64,000 nt of DNA from the NCBI GenBank assembly GCA_965224045.1, contig CBDCYD010000016.1:1054001-1118000 (forward strand). The letters run 5' to 3'. Positions 25,785-34,058 of this stretch are shown here, piece by piece. Under the pieces are notes generated by a model. The model searched no databases. It worked only from the letters and a program-made list of their open reading frames with translations, and was not told the DNA's origin. Origin of the DNA: Tectiglobus sp965224045 (GTDB lineage: Bacteria > Pseudomonadota > Alphaproteobacteria > Rhizobiales > Hyphomicrobiaceae). Positions within the stretch are counted from its first letter, which is position 1; every line of letters begins with the position of its first letter. Both the position numbers and the translations under genes were made by a program.

Positions 25785-26182
25785 ATGTCGCAGCAAAACG
25801 GGTCCACTCATAAGGGAGCAATGCGACCCGGCCGAACGGCCGCCCCGCCGGAGCCGCCGCGCGCAGCGCGCATAGCGGCGTGAGGCAAAGAAACCCGAAG
25901 GGAGCAACGCGACCCGGCCGACTGGCCGCCCGGCCGGAGCCACCGCGCGAAGCGCGCATAGCGGCGTGAGGCAATGAAACCCGAAGGGAGCAACGCGACC
26001 CGGCCGAACGGCCGCCCCGCCGGAGCCGCCGCGCGCAGCGCGCATAGCGGCGTGAGGCAAAGAAACCCGAAGGGAGCAACGCGACCCGGCCGAACGGCCG
26101 CCCCGCCGGAGCCGCCGCGCGCAGCGCGAATTGCGGCGCGAGGCAAAAAAAACAAAAGCGAGGCGCATTTTTTGCGACGCGC
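25782..26182. repeat. intergenic repeat R2 with an 86-bp unit in four tandem copies
   Basis: R2 begins GGCATGTCGCA and ends GCGAGGCGCATTTTTTGCGA. Its inner unit starts GGGAGCAACGCGACCCGGCC and is repeated with an exact 86-bp period, the units beginning at 25814, 25900, 25986 and 26072. Each unit holds inverted repeats (GGCCGAACGGCC, GCGCGCAGCGCGC). The other two copies of R2 (34122, 37761) have a single unit. Because 86 is not a multiple of 3, long open frames through the array shift frame at each unit and are not genes. The stretch 26183-26356 after it shows nothing further I can name. Confidence 0.92.
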
Positions 26183-26356
26183 TCAAGCGGCCGCCGGTGC
26201 GCGGTCGGTTGCGGCGTGGCCGCGTGGCCTGCTCTTTGGGCGGATCGAGGAAATCCGGGTTCGTTTAACTTCCTGGCATGTTTGCTTTGTTAACATCCCC
26301 ACCGGTTCGTGCGCCCGATCGTGGCGTGGCGGCGGTTCGTCGCTCTGCCGGCTTCG

Positions 26357-26387
26357 CTTGGCAAACGGTTAACCCGTCCCTATCTTA
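26357..26387 (+). promoter_or_regulatory. candidate heat-shock (RpoH) promoter of ftsH
   Basis: CTTG at 26357-26360, a 17-base spacer, then CCCTATCTT at 26378-26386. This fits the alphaproteobacterial sigma-32 pattern (CTTG ... CCTATnT). It lies about 90 bases upstream of the ftsH start, and ftsH is a known RpoH target in several bacteria. Confidence 0.55.
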
Positions 26388-26478
26388 AGGGCTTGCAGAC
26401 ATCCGTCTGGCGCCGGCGACACAAAGCGCGTAACGAAAACACGAAGCCGGCCAGGGTCCGACCACCCGAAAAGGGATC

Positions 26479-28419
26479 ATGATGAACTCAAATTTCCGGA
26501 ACTTCGCCATCTGGGTGATCATCGCGTTGTTGCTGGTCGCGCTGTTCAATCTCTTTCAAAACAACGGCCAACGTGGCCGGGGCACGGAAATCTCTTATTC
26601 CGAATTTTTGAACTCGGTCGAGGGCAAGACGATTTCCGAAGTGACCATCAAGGGCAATCGGCTGTCCGGTCGGATGGAGAACGGTGACAGTTTCACGACG
26701 TATGCGCCACGCGATCCGAAGCTGGTCGAGGAGTTGCGCAATGCCGGCGTGAAGATCAAGGCACGACCGACGGAGGACGAAGTGCCGTCGATCCTCAGCG
26801 TGATCGTGTCCTGGTTCCCGATGTTGCTGCTGATCGCGGTCTGGATCTTCTTCATGCGTCAGATGCAGTCCGGCTCCGGACGTGCGATGGGCTTCGGCAA
26901 GTCGAAGGCGAAACTATTGACGGAGCGCCACGGGCGAGTGACGTTCGAGGATGTTGCCGGTGTCGACGAAGCCAAGCACGACCTGCAGGAGATCGTCGAG
27001 TTTCTGCGTGATCCGCAAAAGTTTCAGCGCCTTGGCGGGCGCATTCCGCGCGGGGCGCTGCTGGTCGGGCCGCCAGGTACGGGCAAAACGCTGCTGGCGC
27101 GCGCCATTGCAGGCGAGGCCAACGTCCCGTTCTTCACGATTTCGGGCTCGGATTTTGTCGAGATGTTCGTCGGCGTCGGCGCGAGCCGCGTGCGCGATAT
27201 GTTCGACCAGGCCAAAAAGAACGCGCCGTGTATCATCTTCATCGATGAAATCGATGCGGTTGGACGTCATCGCGGTGCCGGTCTCGGCGGCGGCAACGAC
27301 GAGCGCGAGCAGACGCTGAACCAGTTGCTCGTGGAGATGGACGGCTTCGAGGCCAACGAAGGAATCATCCTGATTGCGGCGACCAACCGTCCGGACGTGC
27401 TCGACCCGGCGCTGTTGCGACCCGGCCGGTTCGATCGCCAGATCGTGGTGCCCAATCCGGACGTGGCCGGGCGTGAAAAGATCCTGCGCGTGCACATGCG
27501 CAAGGTTCCGCTGGCGCCCGATGTCGACCCGAAGGTCATCGCGCGCGGCACGCCCGGTTTTTCCGGCGCCGATCTCGCCAATCTCGTGAACGAGGCGGCA
27601 CTGCTGGCGGCGCGGCGCAACAAGCGCCTGGTGACGCAGGACGAGTTCGAAGATTCCAAGGACAAGGTCATGATGGGCGCGGAGCGCAAATCGATGGCCA
27701 TGACCGAGGAGGAAAAGCTCGCGACCGCCTATCACGAAGCGGGCCATGCAATCGTCAATGTGCTCGTCGAGGGCAATGATCCGCTCCACAAGGTGACGAT
27801 CATTCCGCGCGGGCGCGCCCTCGGCGTGACGATGAGCCTGCCGGAGCGCGACAAGCTCAGCTATTCCAAGCAGTGGTGCGAGGCAAGACTGGCAATGACC
27901 TTCGGCGGCCGGGTCGCCGAGCAGATCATCTATGGCAAGGAGCATCTCAACACCGGTGCTGCGAGTGACATCACGCAGGCAACCAACATCGCCCGCAGCA
28001 TGGTCACGGAATGGGGCATGAGCGAAAAGCTCGGACCGTTGCTCTACAATGAAAACCAGCAGGAGGTTTTCCTCGGCCACGCGATTACACAGCGCCAGAA
28101 CATGTCCGAAGAAACCGCGCGTATGATCGATGAAGAAGTGCGCCGGCTGGTGCTCAAAGGTGAACAGAAGGCCTGGGAAGTGCTCGAGGCCAACAAGGAC
28201 AAGCTCGAAGCGGTCGCACAGGCGCTGATGGAATTCGAAACCATCAGCGGCGAGGAATGCCAGGCCGTCATGCGCGGTGAGAAGATCGTGCGCAAGGAAG
28301 ATGACGAAGACACCAAGGGCCCGCTCGGGACTGCCGTGCCAACGGCAGGCCAGGCGCGACCGGTACGCGGGTCGGATGAAGAGCCCGGTGCAGGCGGCAT
28401 GGAGCCGCAACCGACCTGA
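26479..28419 (+). CDS. ftsH: ATP-dependent zinc metalloprotease FtsH
   Basis: A 646-residue membrane AAA+ protease. TM1 is at residues about 8-27, a periplasmic domain follows, and TM2 is near 103-123. The AAA module has Walker A GPPGTGKT (about 197-204), Walker B CIIFIDEIDAVGR and the arginine-finger region LLRPGRFDRQIV. The zinc protease site HEAGH lies near residue 420. FtsH degrades misfolded membrane proteins, sigma-32 and LpxC-type targets. Two ATGs are adjacent at 26479 and 26482, with AAGGGA before them. It follows tilS and precedes folP, the standard order. Confidence 0.98.
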   Translation: MMNSNFRNFAIWVIIALLLVALFNLFQNNGQRGRGTEISYSEFLNSVEGKTISEVTIKGNRLSGRMENGDSFTTYAPRDPKLVEELRNAGVKIKARPTEDEVPSILSVIVSWFPMLLLIAVWIFFMRQMQSGSGRAMGFGKSKAKLLTERHGRVTFEDVAGVDEAKHDLQEIVEFLRDPQKFQRLGGRIPRGALLVGPPGTGKTLLARAIAGEANVPFFTISGSDFVEMFVGVGASRVRDMFDQAKKNAPCIIFIDEIDAVGRHRGAGLGGGNDEREQTLNQLLVEMDGFEANEGIILIAATNRPDVLDPALLRPGRFDRQIVVPNPDVAGREKILRVHMRKVPLAPDVDPKVIARGTPGFSGADLANLVNEAALLAARRNKRLVTQDEFEDSKDKVMMGAERKSMAMTEEEKLATAYHEAGHAIVNVLVEGNDPLHKVTIIPRGRALGVTMSLPERDKLSYSKQWCEARLAMTFGGRVAEQIIYGKEHLNTGAASDITQATNIARSMVTEWGMSEKLGPLLYNENQQEVFLGHAITQRQNMSEETARMIDEEVRRLVLKGEQKAWEVLEANKDKLEAVAQALMEFETISGEECQAVMRGEKIVRKEDDEDTKGPLGTAVPTAGQARPVRGSDEEPGAGGMEPQPT

Positions 28420-28458
28420 TTTGGCTGGGTAGCGCCCAGACGGGGATTGAAGTTCAGG

Positions 28459-28483
28459 CGGCCGCGGATATGATCCGCGGCCG
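28459..28483. terminator. strong hairpin between ftsH and folP
   Basis: An 11-bp perfect stem (CGGCCGCGGAT / ATCCGCGGCCG) with a 3-base loop, 40 bases after the ftsH stop. It is followed by TTCTCG rather than a pure T run, so it is either a partial terminator that lowers folP expression or an mRNA-stabilising hairpin. Confidence 0.55.
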
Positions 28484-28526
28484 TTCTCGATTGGCGCAAG
28501 CCTCATCGCCAACCCCAGGAAACTGC

Positions 28527-29621
28527 ATGCTACGTGAAATCTATGTGCGGCCGGTCGGCCTTTATGCCGCCCGGCACGGTGAGCGGGCCGACGAGGTGTG
28601 GGGGTGCCTGCGGCTGGCCGACGGCTGGCTCGATTTCGCCGCGGTCGAAGTGATCGAGCGCAATGGTGCGGAAATCGAACGACGAATCGTAAGCCTCGGC
28701 GATTTCATGGAACGCGATTGGGGGCGACGGGCGCTCAATGCCGCGGACATGTACGAGGCGCTGCAGTTGGCGCGGCCGCGTATCGCCGGGCTGTCACTCG
28801 ACCGGCCGCGGATCATGGGCGTGGTCAACGTCACGCCGGACAGTTTCTTCGATGGCGATCAGTTCGATGATGCGGCGATGGCGATCGATCACGCGCGCCG
28901 GCTGGTCGATGAAGGCGCCGACATTCTTGACATTGGTGGCGAGTCGACGCGGCCGGGATCCGAGCCGGTTCCGATCGGCGTCGAACTGGAACGGGTGCTG
29001 CCGGTCATCGAGGGACTTGTCGGCAAGGTCGATGCGCGACTTTCGATCGACACGCGCAAGGCCGAAGTGATGCGCAGGGCGCTCGATGCCGGTGTCGATA
29101 TCGTCAATGACGTTTCGGCGCTGACGTTCGACCCGGAAAGTCTGGATGTGGTTGCAGGGGCCGGCGTGCCGGTGGTGCTGATGCACGCCCAGGGTGATCC
29201 CAAGACGATGCAGGACGACCCGGTCTACGATGATGTTGCGCTCGATGTGTTCGACTATCTGGAGGCGCGCGTCGAAGCGTGTCTCAGAGCCGGCATCGCG
29301 CGCAACAAGATTATCGTCGATCCGGGCATCGGCTTCGGCAAATCCCTGGATCACAATCTTGAACTGCTCTCACAGATCAATTTGCTGCACGGGCTTGGCC
29401 TGCCGGTTCTGGTCGGGGCGTCACGCAAGAGCTTTATCGGGCGGCTGACGGCGGCCAAGAGTGCCGATCAGCGTCTGCCGGGTTCGCTGGCGGCGGCGGT
29501 GCACGCCGTCAGCCAGGGTGTGCAGGTCGTGCGCGTCCATGACGCGGCCGAGACCCGCCAGGCGCTGGAGCTGTGGCAGGGGGCCTATCTCGGGCATTCA
29601 TCGGCGGTGGCTACGACCTGA
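28527..29621 (+). CDS. folP: dihydropteroate synthase
   Basis: A 364-residue DHPS that joins pterin pyrophosphate and p-aminobenzoate in folate synthesis and is the sulfonamide target. Both signatures are intact: IMGVVNVTPDSFFDGD and DIGGESTRPGSEP. The C-terminal VGASRKSFIG and RVHD motifs follow. The protein has an N-terminal extension of about 95 residues before the TIM barrel, as is common in alphaproteobacteria. The ATG at 28527 was chosen for its AGGA site. An upstream frame opening would run into the ftsH hairpin. Confidence 0.95.
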   Translation: MLREIYVRPVGLYAARHGERADEVWGCLRLADGWLDFAAVEVIERNGAEIERRIVSLGDFMERDWGRRALNAADMYEALQLARPRIAGLSLDRPRIMGVVNVTPDSFFDGDQFDDAAMAIDHARRLVDEGADILDIGGESTRPGSEPVPIGVELERVLPVIEGLVGKVDARLSIDTRKAEVMRRALDAGVDIVNDVSALTFDPESLDVVAGAGVPVVLMHAQGDPKTMQDDPVYDDVALDVFDYLEARVEACLRAGIARNKIIVDPGIGFGKSLDHNLELLSQINLLHGLGLPVLVGASRKSFIGRLTAAKSADQRLPGSLAAAVHAVSQGVQVVRVHDAAETRQALELWQGAYLGHSSAVATT

Positions 29622-29639
29622 AGGCGGCTGCGATTGCGA

Positions 29640-30158
29640 TCAACCGGCTGCGGCGCGGCGGTCGGCAATGCGTTTTTGCACGGCCTTGGCAATGGCATCG
29701 CGCAGGACATCGAGGCCGATGTCGCCCTTGCGCAGGTCCGCCGGCAGGGCGATCTGCTGGGCGCGGGCCATGCGGCGCAAGTTTTCCGCGGTTTTGACTT
29801 CCGAGAGGCGGGCGAGCAGCCCGTCGCGGCCTTCGCGCTGGTAAATCGGGACCAGACCGAAGGCGTAGGGGTCGAACCCGGCCGGCTTGGCAGGCACCGG
29901 CTCGGACGTGTCGACCGCTACCGGATCAGGTTGTGGTGCGGGATTTTTCGCGGGTGCCGGGTCGCGTGCCCTGGAACGGGGCTGCTGGGTAAAGCTGGTT
30001 CGCGCCGCGCGAGAGAGGCTGACGCTGGTCAGGGTCCGGGTGGCGCGGCTAGCCAACGTTTCGGCGAGCTGGCGGTCGAGTTCCGGCTGGGCGCGAAAAA
30101 ACCGCCGGAAAAAGCGGTGCAAGCTCAGGCCTGACAGCTTTCTCTTCGGCTTGCTCAT
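29640..30158 (-). CDS. partner gene of the ParA-like ATPase (unknown, 172 aa)
   Basis: A 172-residue protein I do not recognise. The N-terminus is very basic (KPKRKLSGLSLHRFFRRFFR), the middle (about 50-90) is Pro/Ala-rich and probably disordered. The C-terminus is helical (DGLLARLSEVKTAENLRRMA, then DIGLDVLRDAIAKAVQKRI). There is no signal or membrane segment. It starts 36 bases after the ParA-like gene on the same strand, so the two form an operon. A small, basic, partly disordered protein beside an orphan ParA fits an adaptor that ties cargo to the ATPase, but this is inference only. It converges with folP (18 bases apart). Confidence 0.72.
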   Translation of the reverse strand: MSKPKRKLSGLSLHRFFRRFFRAQPELDRQLAETLASRATRTLTSVSLSRAARTSFTQQPRSRARDPAPAKNPAPQPDPVAVDTSEPVPAKPAGFDPYAFGLVPIYQREGRDGLLARLSEVKTAENLRRMARAQQIALPADLRKGDIGLDVLRDAIAKAVQKRIADRRAAAG

Positions 30159-30194
30159 GACGTTCCGCCTCCGGATTGGCCTGCTTTGCCGCAA

Positions 30195-31067
30195 TTACAT
30201 TGGCAGGATGGTCGTCAACTCATCATGAAGCGCGCGCATCGGGCCAACGGCCTCACCGTACTTTTCCGCGACGGTTTGTGGTTCTCCGAGAAAGTCGAAG
30301 GCATCGGCGACGTCGGGCAAGGCCGGAATCTGGGCGCTCAGCATCGGGTGGTCATTGGCGGTGGTATCGATATAGATGCGGTCGCGGCCGCTGTCGCGCA
30401 CGTAGTTGGCCAGGCACACGTAACGGCGTTCAGCCGGCGCGATCTCCATGACTTCATCATGCTTCTTGGCCTCGATGATCTGCGCAATGCGGTCGACGGC
30501 GAACTGGGAGACGGCATCGGGCCGGAACGGAACGACGACCTTGTTGGCGAGTTTGAGTGCGGCTGCGGTCGCATTAGACAGGCCCGGCGCGCAATCCATG
30601 ATCACAATGTCGGCAAGCGGGGCGGCGAAGCTGAAGGCGGCCCGGAAGTGTTCGGCGCACTTGGCCTTGGCCTGGCGGAACGGCGTTTGATTCTTCGAAT
30701 AATAGGTGATGAGTTCGTCCTGCATGTCCTCGAAATGCAGGGAGCCGGGCAGCAACAGCATGTCGGGCAGGTCGCCCGAGGCCAGTTCGACGTCGCCGAT
30801 GCCGTCGACAACGTAGTCACGGATTTTTGTCTGCTCGATGGAATAGAGCCGGTCCTCGATGTAGGCGGCAACGTTGCGTGAATTGCGTTGCGATTCGATC
30901 CATCGCTCGCCGCCAAGTAATATCAGGGACGAGTTCGATTGCGCGTCGAGATCGACCAGCAAGACCTTCTTCTCGGACCAGAGTGCGAAGGCATAGGCCA
31001 GCATGACCGATACGGTCGATTTGCCGACGCCCCCCTTGCGATTCGCCACGGCCAGGAACAGTGCCAT
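30195..31067 (-). CDS. orphan ParA/MinD-family ATPase
   Basis: A 290-residue P-loop ATPase with a deviant Walker A RKGGVGKST (residues 9-17), including the signature lysine. The A' motif LLVDLDAQSNSS and a Walker-B-like IVIMDCAPGLSNAT are present. No ParB, parS site or replication gene is adjacent, so it is not obviously a chromosome or plasmid partition protein. Such orphan ParAs often position cellular cargo on the nucleoid. It is cotranscribed with the small basic protein downstream. An 8-bp inverted repeat lies 20-44 bases upstream of the start. The pair sits on the opposite strand between folP and glmM, which are normally neighbours. Confidence 0.88.
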   Translation of the reverse strand: MALFLAVANRKGGVGKSTVSVMLAYAFALWSEKKVLLVDLDAQSNSSLILLGGERWIESQRNSRNVAAYIEDRLYSIEQTKIRDYVVDGIGDVELASGDLPDMLLLPGSLHFEDMQDELITYYSKNQTPFRQAKAKCAEHFRAAFSFAAPLADIVIMDCAPGLSNATAAALKLANKVVVPFRPDAVSQFAVDRIAQIIEAKKHDEVMEIAPAERRYVCLANYVRDSGRDRIYIDTTANDHPMLSAQIPALPDVADAFDFLGEPQTVAEKYGEAVGPMRALHDELTTILPM

Positions 31068-31384
31068 CCATCACCCTCACGATCTGTATGATCCGCAGAA
31101 CGTGGATCATATCGTTCTTTACGGACCGGTTTTGTGACGCATGACATGCGCTGATTCCGCAACCACAGACAACGCGTCGCTGTCGCGGCGGCGCAAGGGG
31201 CCGGTCTCCGGCAACCATGGTGATTAGGGGCGATCAGGGGCGACCAGGTGTGTGGGGGGCAGCGATTGTGGGCTTTCCACTTGCGCGGGCAGGGGTTAAT
31301 CCTGTCTGCGTGTGAAGCCGACGGCTCAAGCAGGCGTGCGGTCTTGCCGAGCTATACACAACGAGGGACCTGGCGAGGGATCTT
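31068..31384. promoter_or_regulatory. divergent region parA-like / glmM with an inverted repeat
   Basis: 317 bases. At 31087-31111 lies TATGATCC-N9-GGATCATA, a perfect 8-bp inverted repeat, placed directly upstream of the ribosome site (GAGGG) of the ParA-like gene. This is a good position for an operator or an mRNA hairpin controlling that gene. Nothing else recognisable is present before glmM. Confidence 0.55.
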
Positions 31385-32743
31385 ATGGCACGGAAATATT
31401 TCGGGACCGACGGCATTCGTGGGCCTGCCAACCGGCATCCCATGACCTCAGAACTGGCGCTCAAGGTGGGAATGGCGGCAGGGCGGGTATTTTCCAATGG
31501 TGACAGCCATCATCGCCACCGTGTCGTGATCGGCAAGGACACGCGGTTGTCCGGCTATATGATCGAATCGGCATTGATGTCTGGTTTTACGGCCGTCGGC
31601 TGCGATGTGTTCTTGCTCGGCCCGATGCCGACACCGGCGGTGGCGATGCTCACGCGGTCGCTGCGGGCCGACCTCGGGGTGATGATTTCGGCATCACACA
31701 ACCCCTATGAGGACAACGGCATCAAGCTGTTCGACGCCGACGGCTATAAGCTGTCCGACAAAAGCGAACTCGAAATCGAGCGCCTGATCGATGGCGATAG
31801 CGATGCAATCCTGACGTCGCCCGACGGGATAGGCCGGGCAAAACGGATCGAAAGCGCGCAGGAGCGGTATATCGAGTTTGCCAAGCGCACGCTGCCGCGC
31901 AACCTGCGCCTCGATGGCCTGCGCATCGTTATCGATTGCGCCAACGGTGCCGGCTACAGCGTGGCGCCGGATGCGCTCTGGGAACTCGGTGCAGAAGTCG
32001 TCAAGATCGGCGTCGAGCCGAATGGCCGCAACATCAACCTGGAATGCGGGTCAACCGCGCCCGGCGCGCTGATCAACAAGGTTCGCGAAGTCCGCGCCGA
32101 CATCGGCATTGCGCTGGACGGGGATGCCGATCGGGTGGTGATTGTCGATGAACACGGCGAGATCGTCGACGGCGACCAGCTGATGGCGGTGATCGGGGAA
32201 AGCTGGCACCGGCGTGGGAAGTTGGCGGCCGGAGGGATCGTCGCCACGGTGATGTCGAACCTCGGGCTGGAGCGCTATCTGAAGGAGCAAGGGCTGTCGG
32301 TTGCGCGGACGCCCGTCGGTGACCGCTATGTCGTTGAACACATGCGCAAGCACGGCTTCAACGTCGGAGGCGAGCAATCCGGCCACATCGTGCTTTCCGA
32401 TTTCACAACGACGGGTGACGGCCTGGTTTCGGCGCTGCAGGTGCTGGCGGTCGTCGTTTCCACCAGTAAACCGGTGAGCGAGGTTTGCAAGCGCTTCGAG
32501 CCGTTGCCGCAGGTGCTCAAGAACGTGCGCTACGGCTCCGGCAAGCCGCTCGATGCCGGCAATGTCAAGAAAGCCATCGCGGCGGCCAAGGAAAAGCTCG
32601 GTGACGGTGGCCGGCTGGTCATTCGCCCGTCCGGGACGGAACCCGTTATCCGGGTGATGGGTGAGGGTGACGATGCGGCGCTGGTGGACACGGTCGTCAA
32701 CGACATCGTCGATGCCGTCAAGCACGCGGCTGCCCGGGCCTAG
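31385..32743 (+). CDS. glmM: phosphoglucosamine mutase
   Basis: A 452-residue GlmM, which interconverts glucosamine-6-phosphate and glucosamine-1-phosphate for UDP-GlcNAc synthesis. It starts MARKYFGTDGIRGPAN. The phosphoserine loop is VMISASHNPYEDNG (Ser near residue 102), the Mg loop is ALDGDADRV (about 243-251), and the sugar and phosphate loops are GGEQSGH and VIRPSGTEPVIRVM. All are intact and of normal length. It is the last core gene of the ftsH-folP-glmM series, separated from folP by the ParA pair. Confidence 0.98.
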   Translation: MARKYFGTDGIRGPANRHPMTSELALKVGMAAGRVFSNGDSHHRHRVVIGKDTRLSGYMIESALMSGFTAVGCDVFLLGPMPTPAVAMLTRSLRADLGVMISASHNPYEDNGIKLFDADGYKLSDKSELEIERLIDGDSDAILTSPDGIGRAKRIESAQERYIEFAKRTLPRNLRLDGLRIVIDCANGAGYSVAPDALWELGAEVVKIGVEPNGRNINLECGSTAPGALINKVREVRADIGIALDGDADRVVIVDEHGEIVDGDQLMAVIGESWHRRGKLAAGGIVATVMSNLGLERYLKEQGLSVARTPVGDRYVVEHMRKHGFNVGGEQSGHIVLSDFTTTGDGLVSALQVLAVVVSTSKPVSEVCKRFEPLPQVLKNVRYGSGKPLDAGNVKKAIAAAKEKLGDGGRLVIRPSGTEPVIRVMGEGDDAALVDTVVNDIVDAVKHAAARA

Positions 32744-32878
32744 GTCGGCCCGTGTGCTCCATTGACGTTGCTGGGCTTGCTGAAGCCATCGGCGACGGCG
32801 CGAAAAGGTGATTCGCTGCCACAGAACCGATGGAGGCAGCGCCGTTTCCGCCCGGACCGTGCCAATCGCGAACAGTGT

Positions 32879-32894
32879 TTAAGCCTCCCTTAAC
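32879..32894 (+). promoter_or_regulatory. CtrA-type binding site upstream of the outer-membrane protein gene
   Basis: TTAA-GCCTCCC-TTAAC, an exact match to the alphaproteobacterial CtrA consensus TTAA-N7-TTAA(C), 98 bases before the start codon of the barrel protein. In other alphaproteobacteria CtrA controls cell-cycle and envelope genes. This implies cell-cycle control here but is unproven. Confidence 0.6.
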
Positions 32895-32991
32895 GCTTCT
32901 GATCGATAGTCCGAAGTCGGGACACGACTCGATTTCGGCAATTCGCCAGATGACCACGCTCCGTCGGTCAGAAGCAGAAAGGGAACCTGAG

Positions 32992-33753
32992 ATGACTACC
33001 ATTCGTGGGTCTGCGCTGGTTGGTGCAGCAATGCTGCTGTTCAGCATCGTATCGGCGCAAGCCGGCGGCATGTACCAAGGCGCCAAAGGCGGACACGGTG
33101 GCTATCATCCGGCCGTCATGACCAATCCGACCTGGTATTTGCGTCTCGACGGCGCTTATGCGTCACACGACGACCCGATTGTCGTCGAGGAAGGCCGCTT
33201 CGATCTCATTCGGCGCGAATATGATTCGACGTGGTCGTTCGGCGGCGGGTTCGGCCGGTATTTCACGCGGTCGGTTCGTGGCGATCTGACCTATGACTAT
33301 CGCTTCGAAAGCGACATCAGCGGCACCGTCAACAATGGTGGTTCCGGTGACGGGTTCCGCGCTTTCGGCCTCAATAGCCATGTGCTGCTTGCCAACGTCT
33401 ATTATGATTTCAATCGCGGCGGCCGGATCAATCCGTACCTGGGCGTTGGCCTCGGCGGTGTCTATCACGAGACCGAAGCCAACACGCTGCCGGCGAACTG
33501 CACGTGCACGGCAACGATCGGCGAAGGCAGCGGCTGGCACGTTGCGGGCGCGTTCATGGCCGGTGTCGCGGTCAAGCTCGCGCACAAGTTCAACCTCGAT
33601 CTGGGCTACCGCTTCCTCTACATGGGCGAGGTTGAGACCGGCAGTGTCGATGCGCCGCCAGGCAACCCCGTCGGCACTATCGCGAGCGACATTTCCGCAG
33701 AAGATCTGCATGCCCACGAGTTCCGCTTCGGTATCCGCTACGATTTGCGCTAG
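32992..33753 (+). CDS. outer-membrane beta-barrel protein
   Basis: A 253-residue exported protein. The signal peptide is residues 1-25 (MTTIRGSALVGAAMLLFSIV, then SAQA). The mature part is Gly/Tyr/Phe-rich with alternating strands (YLRLDGAYASHD, STWSFGGGFGRYF, LTYDYRFESDI, LANVYYDF, NPYLGVGLGGVYH, FNLDLGYRFLYMG and FRFGIRYDLR). This is the pattern of an eight-stranded OmpA/Omp25-type barrel. The ATG at 32992 has a GGGA site. The TAG stop lies in the CTAG end of repeat R1 copy C. A CtrA-type site precedes the gene. Confidence 0.88.
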   Translation: MTTIRGSALVGAAMLLFSIVSAQAGGMYQGAKGGHGGYHPAVMTNPTWYLRLDGAYASHDDPIVVEEGRFDLIRREYDSTWSFGGGFGRYFTRSVRGDLTYDYRFESDISGTVNNGGSGDGFRAFGLNSHVLLANVYYDFNRGGRINPYLGVGLGGVYHETEANTLPANCTCTATIGEGSGWHVAGAFMAGVAVKLAHKFNLDLGYRFLYMGEVETGSVDAPPGNPVGTIASDISAEDLHAHEFRFGIRYDLR

Positions 33754-33873
33754 ATTATTTCCGCCTTAGGCGGAATCACACCGCCTGCCCACTCCCCCGC
33801 CCATGCAATCGTGGTTTTGGGCGGCCGGGCGGGGGAGTGGGACGGTTCCAGCTAAACCTGAAACGCGCTAGAT
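33750..33873. repeat. palindromic intergenic repeat R1, copy C (inverted)
   Basis: R1 in opposite orientation to copies A and B. It starts CTAGATTATTTCCGCC at the stop codon of the barrel protein, runs through CACACCGCCTGCCCACTCCC and the central loop, and ends CAGCTAAACCTGAAACGCG then CTAGAT. One arm of the stem is shorter than in A and B, because the GGCCG next to the loop is missing on one side. The last CTAGAT is shared with the start of repeat R3. Confidence 0.9.
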
Positions 33874-33960
33874 CATCGTGCCTTGAGTTGGAGGCGCTGT
33901 CGCGGCTCCAACTTTGAGGCACAAAGATGATCGCCTCTAAAGAGCCGAGCAACTTTTCGC
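33868..33960. repeat. palindromic intergenic repeat R3, copy 1
   Basis: CTAGATCATCGTGCCTTGAG followed by TTGGAG, a 10-base loop and GGCTCCAA, then GAGGCACAAAGATGAT. The arms ATCATCGTGCCT and AGGCACAAAGATGAT make an imperfect inverted repeat of about 60 bases, followed by CGCCTCTAAAGAGCCGAGCA. A second copy is at 49862 and a remnant at 55519. Confidence 0.85.
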
Positions 33961-33963
33961 GTC

Positions 33964-33990
33964 CATTCGGAATCGGACCGGTTCCGAATG
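33964..33990. other. hairpin CATTCGGAA / TTCCGAATG
   Basis: A 9-bp perfect inverted repeat with a 9-base loop, between repeat R3 and the terminator at 34059. Together with the terminator it could form a short structured RNA. No promoter is obvious. Confidence 0.5.
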
Positions 33991-34058
33991 AAGGCAGGTT
34001 GATCTAAAGGCGCCGGCGCGGCCGGAAAGACCAAAGCCAAGGCCTCGGGCCTGGTATC

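Noticed and set aside
25672..26186. Several long open frames through the R2 array with repeated Cys/Arg-rich peptides
   Set aside because: The unit is 86 bp, not a multiple of 3, and all frames stay open because of GC content. There is no ribosome site and the same sequence is intergenic at 34122 and 37761.
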